A stretch of DNA of 8,028 nt from CAZPEV01 sp964585635 (GCA_964585635.1 CAZPEV010000151.1:1-8028), one strand, 5' to 3'; positions 1-6,152 are shown, counted from the stretch's first letter. The notes: generated by a model from the letters alone, not told the origin. A program made the numbers and translations.

Positions 1-106
1 TTCGGTCCCCTTCGTCCGACGTGTGCAACCCGCCCCCATAGCGAGGCGTTCCCTGACAGGACACCAAGGCCATCACCACGATTCCAAGCGCTAAAATCTT
101 TCGCAT
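1..106 (-). CDS. Putative lipoprotein, N-terminal 35 residues only (cut by window edge)
   Basis: The minus strand from 106 down to 1 encodes an uninterrupted 35-residue N-terminus and runs off the window. It has the layout of a lipoprotein signal peptide: basic start (M-R-K), a hydrophobic core (residues 4-15), then the lipobox L14-V15-S16-C17. Residue +2 after the cysteine is Gln, not Asp, which in the E. coli scheme would favour outer-membrane sorting. The mature part begins with a Gly/Pro/Ser-rich low-complexity stretch, typical of a linker. The ATG lies 4 nt after the stop of the UbiA-family gene and lacks a strong ribosome-binding site, so translation is probably coupled to it. Too little is present to assign a function. 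The lipoprotein call is fairly secure; anything further would be a guess. Confidence 0.7.
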   Translation of the reverse strand, partial: MRKILALGIVVMALVSCQGTPRYGGGLHTSDEGDR

Positions 107-110
107 CGGT

Positions 111-1028
111 CTACCCAATCCGCGGATAAACGATCCCAAATCGGCTTTTATAATAGGCCCTTGTTAAAACGATTGTCAAGAGAACAACGGCGAAGTAAAG
201 CGGGAAGTAGCTGCCGGCCAGCACGGTCAGAAGCATAATCGGAATCTTACTCATCGAGGCGGCGGCCAATCCCCGAGCCGACGTCAGGGCGGCGCCGATC
301 AGAACGATGGTCACCAGCGCCACGGTGGTCATGCCCCAGTTATGACCGCAGGCCGACACCGCCGCACAGGCGCCAGCCAAGCCCAGCGCCAGATACAGGG
401 CGGGGCGCGATCCCAGCCTCACGGCCACGGTCTGTTTCCCCGCCGCCGCGTCGCCCTTGCGGTCGGGTATCGTCGTCAAAATATAGGCGGCGGCCACCGC
501 CAAGAAATAAGGACCGGTGGCCAGCGGCGCCTGTGACCAGGACAGATCAGGCCGGGCCGACAGCGGCACGAAAATCCCGTAGGCCGAGGCGTTGACGGCC
601 ATCCCCCAGATCGGCCGATCCTTCAGCCGTATCCCCGGCGCCGAATAGAGAATCCCCGCCAGCGCCAACGCCCACACCATTCCGATGATTATGGGTGACC
701 GGAGGAGAAGCGAAGCCGCCGCAATTCCGCCCAGGGTCACCAGTCCATAGCAGATCCAGGCGGCACGGCGCGAGACGATACCCTGCGAAAGCAGAAACAA
801 TTTATCGTTGGCCAGATCGGTCGCGATATCGAAGATTTGGTTGAGGACGTAGGCGCCCATGGCGATCAAGGTCAGCACCGCCAGGGCGACGAGCCGATCC
901 GGCTGCGGCCAAAGTTGAAGATACGGCCTCATGGCGCCGGAAGCCTGGGAATGCAAAAAGATCGTCCAGACCGGGATAAGGAGAATCGGCCGGGTCAGAA
1001 AAATCAGATCAAGCAGCTTCAGAGCCAT
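111..1028 (-). CDS. UbiA-family integral-membrane prenyltransferase
   Basis: This 305-residue, strongly hydrophobic protein should have about eight or nine membrane segments. It carries both Asp-rich motifs of the UbiA superfamily: N63-Q-I-F-D67-x3-D71 and D189-R-K-G-D193. The second is followed by AAGKQT and VRLG, a common continuation in this family. The motifs bind the Mg2+-diphosphate of a polyprenyl donor, so the enzyme should move a prenyl chain onto an aromatic or polar acceptor in the membrane. The NQ-x2-D form of motif 1, with an N and K shortly after it, resembles homogentisate and chlorophyll-type members more than UbiA or MenA, but I cannot name the substrate. Ether-lipid enzymes (digeranylgeranylglyceryl-phosphate synthase) also belong to this superfamily. 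The ATG overlaps the end of cdsA by 10 nt, so the two genes are co-transcribed and probably translationally coupled. Family call secure; substrate unknown. Confidence 0.88.
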   Translation of the reverse strand: MALKLLDLIFLTRPILLIPVWTIFLHSQASGAMRPYLQLWPQPDRLVALAVLTLIAMGAYVLNQIFDIATDLANDKLFLLSQGIVSRRAAWICYGLVTLGGIAAASLLLRSPIIIGMVWALALAGILYSAPGIRLKDRPIWGMAVNASAYGIFVPLSARPDLSWSQAPLATGPYFLAVAAAYILTTIPDRKGDAAAGKQTVAVRLGSRPALYLALGLAGACAAVSACGHNWGMTTVALVTIVLIGAALTSARGLAAASMSKIPIMLLTVLAGSYFPLYFAVVLLTIVLTRAYYKSRFGIVYPRIG

Positions 1029-1858
1029 GCCGCGCGCACGATAACCTTCAGGTAAAAATACAGCACCGGGGCGGCAAACAGCAGCGAGTCAAACCTGTCC
1101 AGCACGCCCCCATGTCCGGGAATGAGGGTCGATGAATCCTTGCGGCCGCGCGCTCGCTTCCAGAGTGATTCCACCAGATCGCCCCCCTGCCCGACCAAAC
1201 CGATCGCAATCGCCATCACCAGCAAATGGATCAACGAGACATCTTTCAGCCAGAGCAGCTTGAAGAGGACGGCCACGGCCACGGTCCCGAAAAAGCATCC
1301 CCAAAATCCGACCACCGTCTTGCCGGGCGATATGGTCGGAGCCAGCTTCTTTTCTCCGAAACGGCTGCCGAAAAACATCGCCGCCGTATCCCCCAGCCAG
1401 AGCGACCCCAGCAGAAAAAACAGCCACCATCGGCCCGGCGCCGGGACCATCCAGCCCGATTCTCCCCGGATCAGATAGACGAACGGATAGAGAACGCCTA
1501 TGTAACCGGCACCCCAAACGATATAGGTCAGCCGCGAAAAAAGCCGCTCGGGATCATCCTTGGTCAGTACGGAAAGAATGCCCAGGATGATAAACAACGC
1601 CGTCAGGCAGGCCCACCCCAGGCCGTTCCGTGTGGTCGCGGTGAGAAAGACCGCGCTCACCGTCAGGAAAAACGGCAGAAGAAAAAAAGGCGAGGGGAAG
1701 CGGATGCTCGCGGCCGCCAGAAATTCATACATCCCCAGCGCCGCCAGGAGAAGCACCAGCAAGAGGAAGAAATCTCCGCCGAGAAAAACCAGGAAGAGCA
1801 TCGCCGGGATCGCGATCGCCGCGACCGCAAGCCGTTGGGCGAGATTGGCCGATATCAT
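1019..1858 (-). CDS. cdsA: Phosphatidate cytidylyltransferase (CDP-diglyceride synthase)
   Basis: The enzyme condenses CTP and phosphatidic acid to CDP-diacylglycerol, the precursor of phosphatidylglycerol, phosphatidylethanolamine and related lipids, at the inner membrane. The 279-residue product is mostly hydrophobic, with around eight membrane segments, and has normal length. The CdsA signature is readable at residues 231-257: S-L-W-K-R, then R-K-D-S, I-P-G-H-G-G and L-D-R-F-D, containing the catalytic and metal-binding acidic residues. A GDTAAMFFG segment near 156-164 and SPGKT at 177-181 also fit. Small departures are Trp233 where a smaller hydrophobic residue is usual, and Val183 where E. 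coli has Gln. The start codon overlaps the uppS stop in ATGA (4 nt) and the stop overlaps the next gene by 10 nt. The common downstream partners dxr and rseP are absent here. Confidence 0.96.
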   Translation of the reverse strand: MISANLAQRLAVAAIAIPAMLFLVFLGGDFFLLLVLLLAALGMYEFLAAASIRFPSPFFLLPFFLTVSAVFLTATTRNGLGWACLTALFIILGILSVLTKDDPERLFSRLTYIVWGAGYIGVLYPFVYLIRGESGWMVPAPGRWWLFFLLGSLWLGDTAAMFFGSRFGEKKLAPTISPGKTVVGFWGCFFGTVAVAVLFKLLWLKDVSLIHLLVMAIAIGLVGQGGDLVESLWKRARGRKDSSTLIPGHGGVLDRFDSLLFAAPVLYFYLKVIVRAAWL

Positions 1859-2607
1859 GTCGGGCTGACCCGTCCGAAGCGCCGCTCCCGCCCGATGTAG
1901 TCCCGGAGGGCCTCCAAAAAGTCGGCCTGGCTGAAATCGGGCCAGAGGACGTCGGTAATATGAATTTCCGTGTACGATGTTTGCCAGATCAGAAAATTGG
2001 ACAGGCGCATTTCGCCTGAGGTACGAATCAGAAGATCCGGGTCGGGCAGGCCGGCCGTGTAGAGGTATCCGTCGAACAGCCCTGCGTCAATCGCCTGCGG
2101 GTCAACCTTTCCCTTCCGGACATCTTCGGCCACGGCCCGCACGGCATCCACGATTTCCGTCCGTCCCCCATAATTGAGCGCCAGATTCAGCGTCAGGCCT
2201 TTGTTGCCCGACGTCTTCCTGATGGCGGTCTGCAGCACCCGGCGGCGGGCGGCCGGAAGCTCGTCGATCCGCCCGGTCGTAATCAGCCGGACGTCGTTTT
2301 TCATCAGATCATCAAACTCCTGGAGGGTGGTGCGGGCCAGCAGCGCCATCAGGGAAGCCACCTCTTCTTTGGGCCGTTTCCAGTTTTCCACGGAAAAGGT
2401 GTATAGTGTGAGATACTTGACCCCGACCTCACCGGCTATTTCGACCACCCGGCGCACCGCCTTGACCCCGGCGATATGCCCCTCCGTCCGCGGCAAACCC
2501 CGCTTCGCGGCCCAGCGGCCGTTGCCGTCCATGATGATCGCGACGTGGACGGGGCACTTGCCCCCGGTTTGAATCGCGGTGATTAATCGCTGACGATCGG
2601 CATCCAT
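1855..2607 (-). CDS. uppS: Isoprenyl transferase (undecaprenyl diphosphate synthase)
   Basis: This soluble cis-prenyltransferase extends farnesyl diphosphate with isopentenyl units to a long cis-polyprenyl diphosphate, the carrier for peptidoglycan and other envelope polymers. The product from 2607 has 250 residues, the usual family length. Visible hallmarks are the phosphate-binding MDGNGRW at 26-32 with catalytic Asp27, the FSVENW motif, and near the C-terminus the RTSGE and RLSNFLIWQ signature followed by TDVLWPDF. The frame stays open upstream to an ATG at 2772, but those 55 extra codons show no family similarity and no ribosome-binding site. I chose 2607 because the conserved N-terminus follows it and a promoter -10 box ends 7 nt before it; the ATG at 2616 (three codons longer) is the alternative. 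The stop overlaps cdsA by 4 nt. Confidence 0.96.
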   Translation of the reverse strand: MDADRQRLITAIQTGGKCPVHVAIIMDGNGRWAAKRGLPRTEGHIAGVKAVRRVVEIAGEVGVKYLTLYTFSVENWKRPKEEVASLMALLARTTLQEFDDLMKNDVRLITTGRIDELPAARRRVLQTAIRKTSGNKGLTLNLALNYGGRTEIVDAVRAVAEDVRKGKVDPQAIDAGLFDGYLYTAGLPDPDLLIRTSGEMRLSNFLIWQTSYTEIHITDVLWPDFSQADFLEALRDYIGRERRFGRVSPT

Positions 2608-2614
2608 CAAAATC

Positions 2615-2643
2615 ATTCTACCATGCCGCAGGCCCTTCGGCAA
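2615..2643 (-). promoter_or_regulatory. Putative extended -10 sigma70 promoter for uppS-cdsA-ubiA
   Basis: On the minus strand TTGCCG (2643-2638, 4 of 6 consensus) is followed after 17 nt by TAGAAT (2620-2615, 5 of 6). A TGG directly before the -10 makes an extended -10 element. The -10 ends 7 nt before the ATG at 2607, so initiation would fall on or next to that ATG and give a leaderless or near-leaderless mRNA. No Shine-Dalgarno sequence precedes either ATG. It would give the lipid genes their own transcription start, apart from the ribosomal operon. Prediction by eye only. Confidence 0.5.
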
Positions 2644-2904
2644 GGCAAATCTTCCTGGCCGTGCCGGAGTGCTATTGGTCTGGCCGCCAGGGGCCGGGAA
2701 ACGGCTTTTGGTTTGCTTTTGGATCGGTTCGTAGGCCGCTATCGATGATCGGGAATATCCCCTCGACATCATTGCCGGACAGGACGTCTTTCACCTGACC
2801 ATTTAGATTCTGGCGAAACTATGGAGATGAACCTATCGGAGTCGGTGCCCATCCGGCCCGATGCCCGTTTGAAATCAAACGCCCGCTGTGACGGACAATA
2901 AGGC
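2617..2904. other. Intergenic gap between frr and uppS, no supported gene
   Basis: This is by far the largest gap inside the minus-strand gene series. I see no RNA gene and no credible coding region in it; the uppS frame is open from 2772 but looks like chance. One compact inverted repeat (CGTTTG, 4-nt loop, CAAACG) occupies 2866-2881 just after the frr stop but has no T-run, so it is not a standard terminator. The uppS promoter lies at the low-coordinate end. The gap probably marks a boundary between two transcription units, but I cannot find the terminator that would prove it. Confidence 0.6.
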
Positions 2905-3462
2905 CTACACCTGCATGACTTCACGCTCTTTCCTGGCCACGAGCGCGTCGATTTCGGCAATGTGCTTGTCGGTCAAATGCTGAACCTTGTCCGCCCCTTC
3001 GTGATGCTCATCCTGGGAGATCTTTTTGTCTTTTTCGGCTTTTTTCAGCCGCTCATTGGCGTCGCGACGGACGTTGCGGATGGCAACCTTCCCCTCCTCC
3101 GCAATCTTCTTGCACAGCTTGACCAGGTCGCGGCGCCGCTCCTCCGATAAGGGCGGGATCGGAATCCGAATGATCGCCCCGTCAATCTGGGGATTGAAGT
3201 CGAGCTCGGACATCTGGATTCCCCGGACGATGTCGCCGGCGGTGTTCTTATCCCAGGGTTGCACGATCAACGTCTTGGGATCCGGCACGGAGACCGAGGC
3301 CACCTGATTGAGAGGCATTTTCTGGCCGTAGGCTTCGACCTTGACGCTGTCGAGCAGCGCCGGGGTGGCTTTGCCGGAACGGATGCCCGACAATTCTTCG
3401 GTCACCGCTGCCACCGATTTCTGCATCTTGCGCTCGGTGTCGGTTCGAATTTCTTCCATCAT
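2905..3462 (-). CDS. frr: Ribosome recycling factor
   Basis: RRF acts with EF-G to split the post-termination ribosome into subunits. The 185-residue product has the normal length and the tRNA-like two-domain plan: a long helical bundle (about residues 1-30 and 105-185) and a beta domain (about 31-104). Recognisable stretches are IRSGKATPALLD (27-38), the PPLSEERR segment (103-110), and VAIRNVRRDAN (126-136) followed by the charged helix KKAEKDKKIS. A GGGAG ribosome-binding site (3474-3470) lies 7 nt before the ATG at 3462; a second ATG follows at once, so the first residue is uncertain by one. The gene starts 14 nt after the pyrH stop, so the two are co-transcribed. Nothing looks altered. 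Confidence 0.98.
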   Translation of the reverse strand: MMEEIRTDTERKMQKSVAAVTEELSGIRSGKATPALLDSVKVEAYGQKMPLNQVASVSVPDPKTLIVQPWDKNTAGDIVRGIQMSELDFNPQIDGAIIRIPIPPLSEERRRDLVKLCKKIAEEGKVAIRNVRRDANERLKKAEKDKKISQDEHHEGADKVQHLTDKHIAEIDALVARKEREVMQV

Positions 3463-3476
3463 GATCTGACTCCCGT

Positions 3477-4193
3477 CTAATGCACCAGACTTCCGACCGG
3501 CTCGCCCATGCCGGCTCGGTACAGGTTGTCCTCAATGTTCAGATTGAACACCCGGATCGGGATATCGTTGTCTTTGCATAGAGAGATCGACGACGCATCC
3601 ATGACGTTCAATTCCTTGGCCAGCACTTCCAGATACGTAACGTCGGCATAGAAAGCGGCCGTGGGAGCGACTGCGGGAGCGGCGCTGTAAACGCCGTCGA
3701 CGCGGGTCGCCTTCAGAATCACCTGAGCCCCGATCTCAACCGCCCGCAGGGCCGCCGCCGTATCGGTGGTGAAGAAGGGATTGCCGGTACCGCCGGCCAG
3801 GATGACCACCCGCCCCTTTTCCAAGTGCCGGATGGCGCGGCGACGAACGTACGGCTCCACAAAGGTGTTGATCGGAACCGCCGACATGACCCGGGTCGGA
3901 ATCCCTTGCCGCTCCAACTGATCCTGCAGCGCCAGGGCATTAATCACGGTGGCCAACATCCCCATCTGGTCGGCCATAACCCGGTCGATGCCATTTTGGG
4001 AAGCCGTGAAGCCGCGAAAGATATTTCCCCCGCCGATGACCACTCCGATGTCGATACCGGCTTCGCGCAGCCGCTGAATCTGCCGGCAAATGCGCCGTAC
4101 CGCCTCGGGATCAATGCCGTGGCGGCCGTCTCCCATCAGCCATTCGCACGACAGTTTGACCAATATGCGTTGGTATTGGGGATGACCCCCCAT
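3477..4193 (-). CDS. pyrH: UMP kinase (bacterial PyrH type) with altered KLSGE motif
   Basis: PyrH phosphorylates UMP to UDP with ATP; it is a cytosolic hexamer of the amino-acid-kinase fold and an essential pyrimidine step. The 238 residues match family length. Visible motifs are VVIGGGNIFRG (51-61), DQMGMLATVINALALQD (75-91), GGTGNPFFTTDTAAALRA (134-151) and VDGVY (165-169). Two positions are odd. The N-terminal phosphate-binding KLSGEAL motif reads KLSCEWL (residues 13-19), with Cys16 for the near-invariant Gly and Trp18 for Ala. Also, the VDGVY-x2-DP segment reads VDGVYSAAP, Ala172 replacing Asp. The frame is intact and the codons (TGC, TGG) are read directly. The ATG is 3 nt after the tsf stop, with a strong GGGGGAG ribosome-binding site (4206-4200) inside the end of tsf. 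Function is probably kept given the otherwise strict conservation. Confidence 0.96.
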   Translation of the reverse strand: MGGHPQYQRILVKLSCEWLMGDGRHGIDPEAVRRICRQIQRLREAGIDIGVVIGGGNIFRGFTASQNGIDRVMADQMGMLATVINALALQDQLERQGIPTRVMSAVPINTFVEPYVRRRAIRHLEKGRVVILAGGTGNPFFTTDTAAALRAVEIGAQVILKATRVDGVYSAAPAVAPTAAFYADVTYLEVLAKELNVMDASSISLCKDNDIPIRVFNLNIEDNLYRAGMGEPVGSLVH

Positions 4194-4196
4194 GGC

Positions 4197-4793
4197 TTAC
4201 TCCCCCAGCCGAAACCGCACGAATCGCCGAATCTTGATATTCTCGCCGATCTTGGCGATCGCCGCCGTGATCAAGTCATTCACCGTACGGTCGGTGTCCT
4301 TGACAAACGGTTGCTCCAGAAGGCAGGCCTCGGAATAAAACTTTTCCAGCCGTCCGTCGACGATCTTATCGAGGATCTTCTCCGGCTTTCCTTCCAGCTT
4401 GGCCTGGTTGTGATAAATCTCCCGCTCCGCGGCGATGACTTCCGCGGCCAGTTCCTCGCGACCGACCACCCTGGGGTCGGCCGCCGCCACCTGCATGGCA
4501 ATATCCTTGGCGAAATTCCGAAAATCATCCGTTCGAGCGACAAAATCCGTCTCGCAGTTGATTTCGACCAGCACGCCCAGTTTGTCACCGGGATGAATAT
4601 ATGAGTAGATGATTCCCTCGCTGGTGGTCCGCCCCGCCTTCTTGGCGGCCGAGGACACACCTTGTTCACGAAGGTGCTGAATGGCCTTGTCAAAATCGCC
4701 GCCGGATTCGGTCAACGCTTTCTTGCAGTCCATCATTCCGGCGCCGGTCCGCTCACGAAGGTCTTTCACCATCTTTGCCGAGATCTCAGCCAT
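4197..4793 (-). CDS. tsf: Elongation factor Ts, short form
   Basis: EF-Ts is the nucleotide-exchange factor that releases GDP from EF-Tu. The product begins with the UBA-like domain (residues 3-40, with VKDLRERTGAGMMDCKKAL at 9-27), then the core with the EF-Tu-contacting TDFV at 82-85 inside ETDFVAR, and ends in a short C-terminal helix region. At 198 residues it is far shorter than the roughly 280-residue E. coli protein and close to the approximately 196-residue Thermus protein, which lacks half of the core and works as a homodimer; the same may hold here. A GAGGAG ribosome-binding site (4807-4802) lies 8 nt before the ATG, and the gene starts 16 nt after the rpsB stop. The usual rpsB-tsf pair is therefore intact. 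There is no sign of frameshift or internal deletion. Confidence 0.98.
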   Translation of the reverse strand: MAEISAKMVKDLRERTGAGMMDCKKALTESGGDFDKAIQHLREQGVSSAAKKAGRTTSEGIIYSYIHPGDKLGVLVEINCETDFVARTDDFRNFAKDIAMQVAAADPRVVGREELAAEVIAAEREIYHNQAKLEGKPEKILDKIVDGRLEKFYSEACLLEQPFVKDTDRTVNDLITAAIAKIGENIKIRRFVRFRLGE

Positions 4794-4809
4794 GATGCAT
4801 TCTCCTCAG

Positions 4810-5616
4810 TTATGCCTGGTATCCAGGGCCGCCGGTCTCATCGGCGCCGAATTCATTGGCGTTGGCGGCGGTTCCCGGAATCGCTTCCGGCCTGGTCGGG
4901 TCTTCCTGCATCGCGGTCAACTCGCGTGAGGTGGCGCCGTGGCGCGCGGCGTAAATGGCATCGGCGATCTCGCGGGTGATGATGCGGATCGATTTGATGG
5001 CGTCGTCGTTGGCGGCAATGGGAAAGTCGATCAAATCCGGATCGGCATTGGTATCGACCACGCCGATGATCGGGATATTCAATTTGGAGGCCTCGGCCAC
5101 GGCAATCCGTTCCTTCTTGGAGTCAATGATATACACCAGGCCGGGCAACTGATTCATCTCCTTGATCCCGCCCAGCACTTTTTCCAGCCGTGTCTTCTGA
5201 CGTTGAATGGAGATGATTTCTTTCTTGGTGTATTTCTCGATCGTTCCGTCCTGCTCCATCTTTTCGATGTCTTTCAGGCGCTTGATGCCGGTCTTGATCG
5301 TGTGGAAATTGGTCAGCATCCCCCCCAGCCAGCGCTCGACCACGAAAAAGGCGCCGACCCGCTCGGCCTCCTCCTTCATGACCATCTGGGCCTGCTTCTT
5401 CGTTCCCACAAACAGCACCGAGCGGCCGCCGGAGACGACTTCTTCGATCTTTCGCTTGGCGGCGTCGATCGCGCTCAGGGTCTTTTTCAGGTCGATGATG
5501 TAAATGCCGTTGCGGGCCGTAAAAATGAACGGCTTCATCTTGGGATTCCAGCGGCGGGTTTGATGCCCGAAGTGGACTCCGGCTTCAAGCAAGCGGCTGA
5601 TGCGAGGATCAATCAT
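4810..5616 (-). CDS. rpsB: 30S ribosomal protein S2
   Basis: S2 is a late-assembling small-subunit protein on the solvent side that anchors S1 in many bacteria. From the ATG at 5616 it has 268 residues, a normal size. Hallmarks are LLEAGVHFGHQTRRWNPKM (9-27), FVGTKKQAQ (69-77), ERWLGGMLTNF (94-104), the coiled-coil segment (about 110-145), and PDLIDFPIAANDDA (193-206). The last roughly 40 residues form an acidic, Gly/Ala-rich tail. The frame is open to an ATG at 5655, but the 13 extra codons are not like S2. The 5616 start is preceded by AAAGG with 8-nt spacing and places the conserved ISRLLEAGVHFGHQ motif right at the N-terminus. It is followed 16 nt later by tsf. In E. coli S2 represses its own operon through the mRNA leader; the structured leader here would suit that. 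Confidence 0.98.
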   Translation of the reverse strand: MIDPRISRLLEAGVHFGHQTRRWNPKMKPFIFTARNGIYIIDLKKTLSAIDAAKRKIEEVVSGGRSVLFVGTKKQAQMVMKEEAERVGAFFVVERWLGGMLTNFHTIKTGIKRLKDIEKMEQDGTIEKYTKKEIISIQRQKTRLEKVLGGIKEMNQLPGLVYIIDSKKERIAVAEASKLNIPIIGVVDTNADPDLIDFPIAANDDAIKSIRIITREIADAIYAARHGATSRELTAMQEDPTRPEAIPGTAANANEFGADETGGPGYQA

Positions 5617-5725
5617 GGCGAGGACCTTTCTGGTTTTTTCATCCATCCCCGTCATCCCCGGCGGGCCGCGGACGCGGACCCCCGCGCGGGTCGGGAGATG
5701 TGCCTATTTGTTCTACTACGCTGGC
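5617..5725 (-). other. GC-rich, hairpin-prone leader of rpsB
   Basis: The 109 nt between rpsI and rpsB are long for an otherwise compact operon. The stretch 5651-5692 is nearly all G and C and holds several inverted repeats in a row. These are GACCC/GGGTC arms around a 6-nt loop (5677-5692), which contains the perfect palindrome CCCGCGCGGG (5681-5690), and CCGCG-TC-CGCGG (5666-5677). There is no T-run after them, so they are not an ordinary terminator. A role in control of rpsB-tsf, for example S2 feedback, is inference only. I see no promoter in the gap. Confidence 0.45.
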
Positions 5726-6139
5726 TTAACGCTTCGAGAACTGGAACCGCTTGCGCGCTTTGGGACGGCCGTATTTCTTCCGTTCCACCTTGCGGTCATC
5801 CACGGTCAAAAAGCCGCCGTCTCTCATGGCGGCGTGCAACTCCGGATCATACTTGATCAGCGCCCGTGCAATCGCCAAACGGATGGCGCCGGCCTGCCCA
5901 CCCAAGCCGCCCCCTTTGGCATAGGCGGCGACGTTTAAGCGCTCGGCCAGTCCCGCCGCCAGCAGCGGAGACATGACCGCCTGAATGAGCACGTCCCGGC
6001 AAAGATATTGCTCTTTGGGTCGGCCGTTAATCTTGAAGTCGCCGGCCCCGGCCGACAGATTCACATGGCAGACCGCTTCTTTGCGGCGTCCGGTGGCGCC
6101 GATCTGATCCAAAGTCGTCTTTTCGATAACGTCTTCCAT
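5726..6139 (-). CDS. rpsI: 30S ribosomal protein S9
   Basis: S9 sits in the head of the small subunit, and its C-terminal tail reaches the P-site tRNA. The 137-residue product has ATGRRKEAV at 15-23, the S9 signature GGGLGGQAGAIRLAIARAL at 76-94, and the basic end VERKKYGRPKARKRFQFSKR, closing with the conserved Ser-Lys-Arg tail that contacts the anticodon loop. In the signature, Ala89 stands where Gly is common. The N-terminal extension of about 14 residues before the conserved block is acidic and not distinctive. The gene starts 13 nt after the rplM stop, the near-universal rplM-rpsI pair, with a weak GGA ribosome-binding site 8 nt ahead of the ATG, so coupling to rplM is likely. Confidence 0.98.
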   Translation of the reverse strand: MEDVIEKTTLDQIGATGRRKEAVCHVNLSAGAGDFKINGRPKEQYLCRDVLIQAVMSPLLAAGLAERLNVAAYAKGGGLGGQAGAIRLAIARALIKYDPELHAAMRDGGFLTVDDRKVERKKYGRPKARKRFQFSKR

Positions 6140-6152
6140 CTTCTATTCCGAT

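Noticed and set aside
1226..1900. Long plus-strand open frame opposite cdsA
   Set aside because: Its translation is a low-complexity Arg/Gln/Lys-rich string with no domain, and it lies antisense to a clear cdsA. It is a GC-rich shadow frame.
2608..2772. UppS starting at 2772 with 305 residues
   Set aside because: The 55 extra residues have no family similarity, no ribosome-binding site precedes 2772, and a promoter-like extended -10 sits inside the extension just before 2607.
2866..2881. Inverted repeat after frr as a Rho-independent terminator
   Set aside because: The stem is AT-rich and short and no T-run follows on the minus strand.
3825..4604. Plus-strand open frame opposite pyrH and tsf
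   Set aside because: It is antisense to two well-conserved genes with normal starts and stops and resembles no protein family I know.
5617..5655. S2 starting at 5655 (281 residues)
   Set aside because: The conserved S2 N-terminus begins right after the ATG at 5616, which has AAAGG at good spacing; the 13 upstream codons overlap the hairpin-rich leader.
4939..5856. 305-codon plus-strand open frame opposite rpsB and rpsI
   Set aside because: It is antisense to two certain ribosomal protein genes and rich in Asp/His/Leu in the way antisense frames of GC-rich genes are; it has no recognisable domain.
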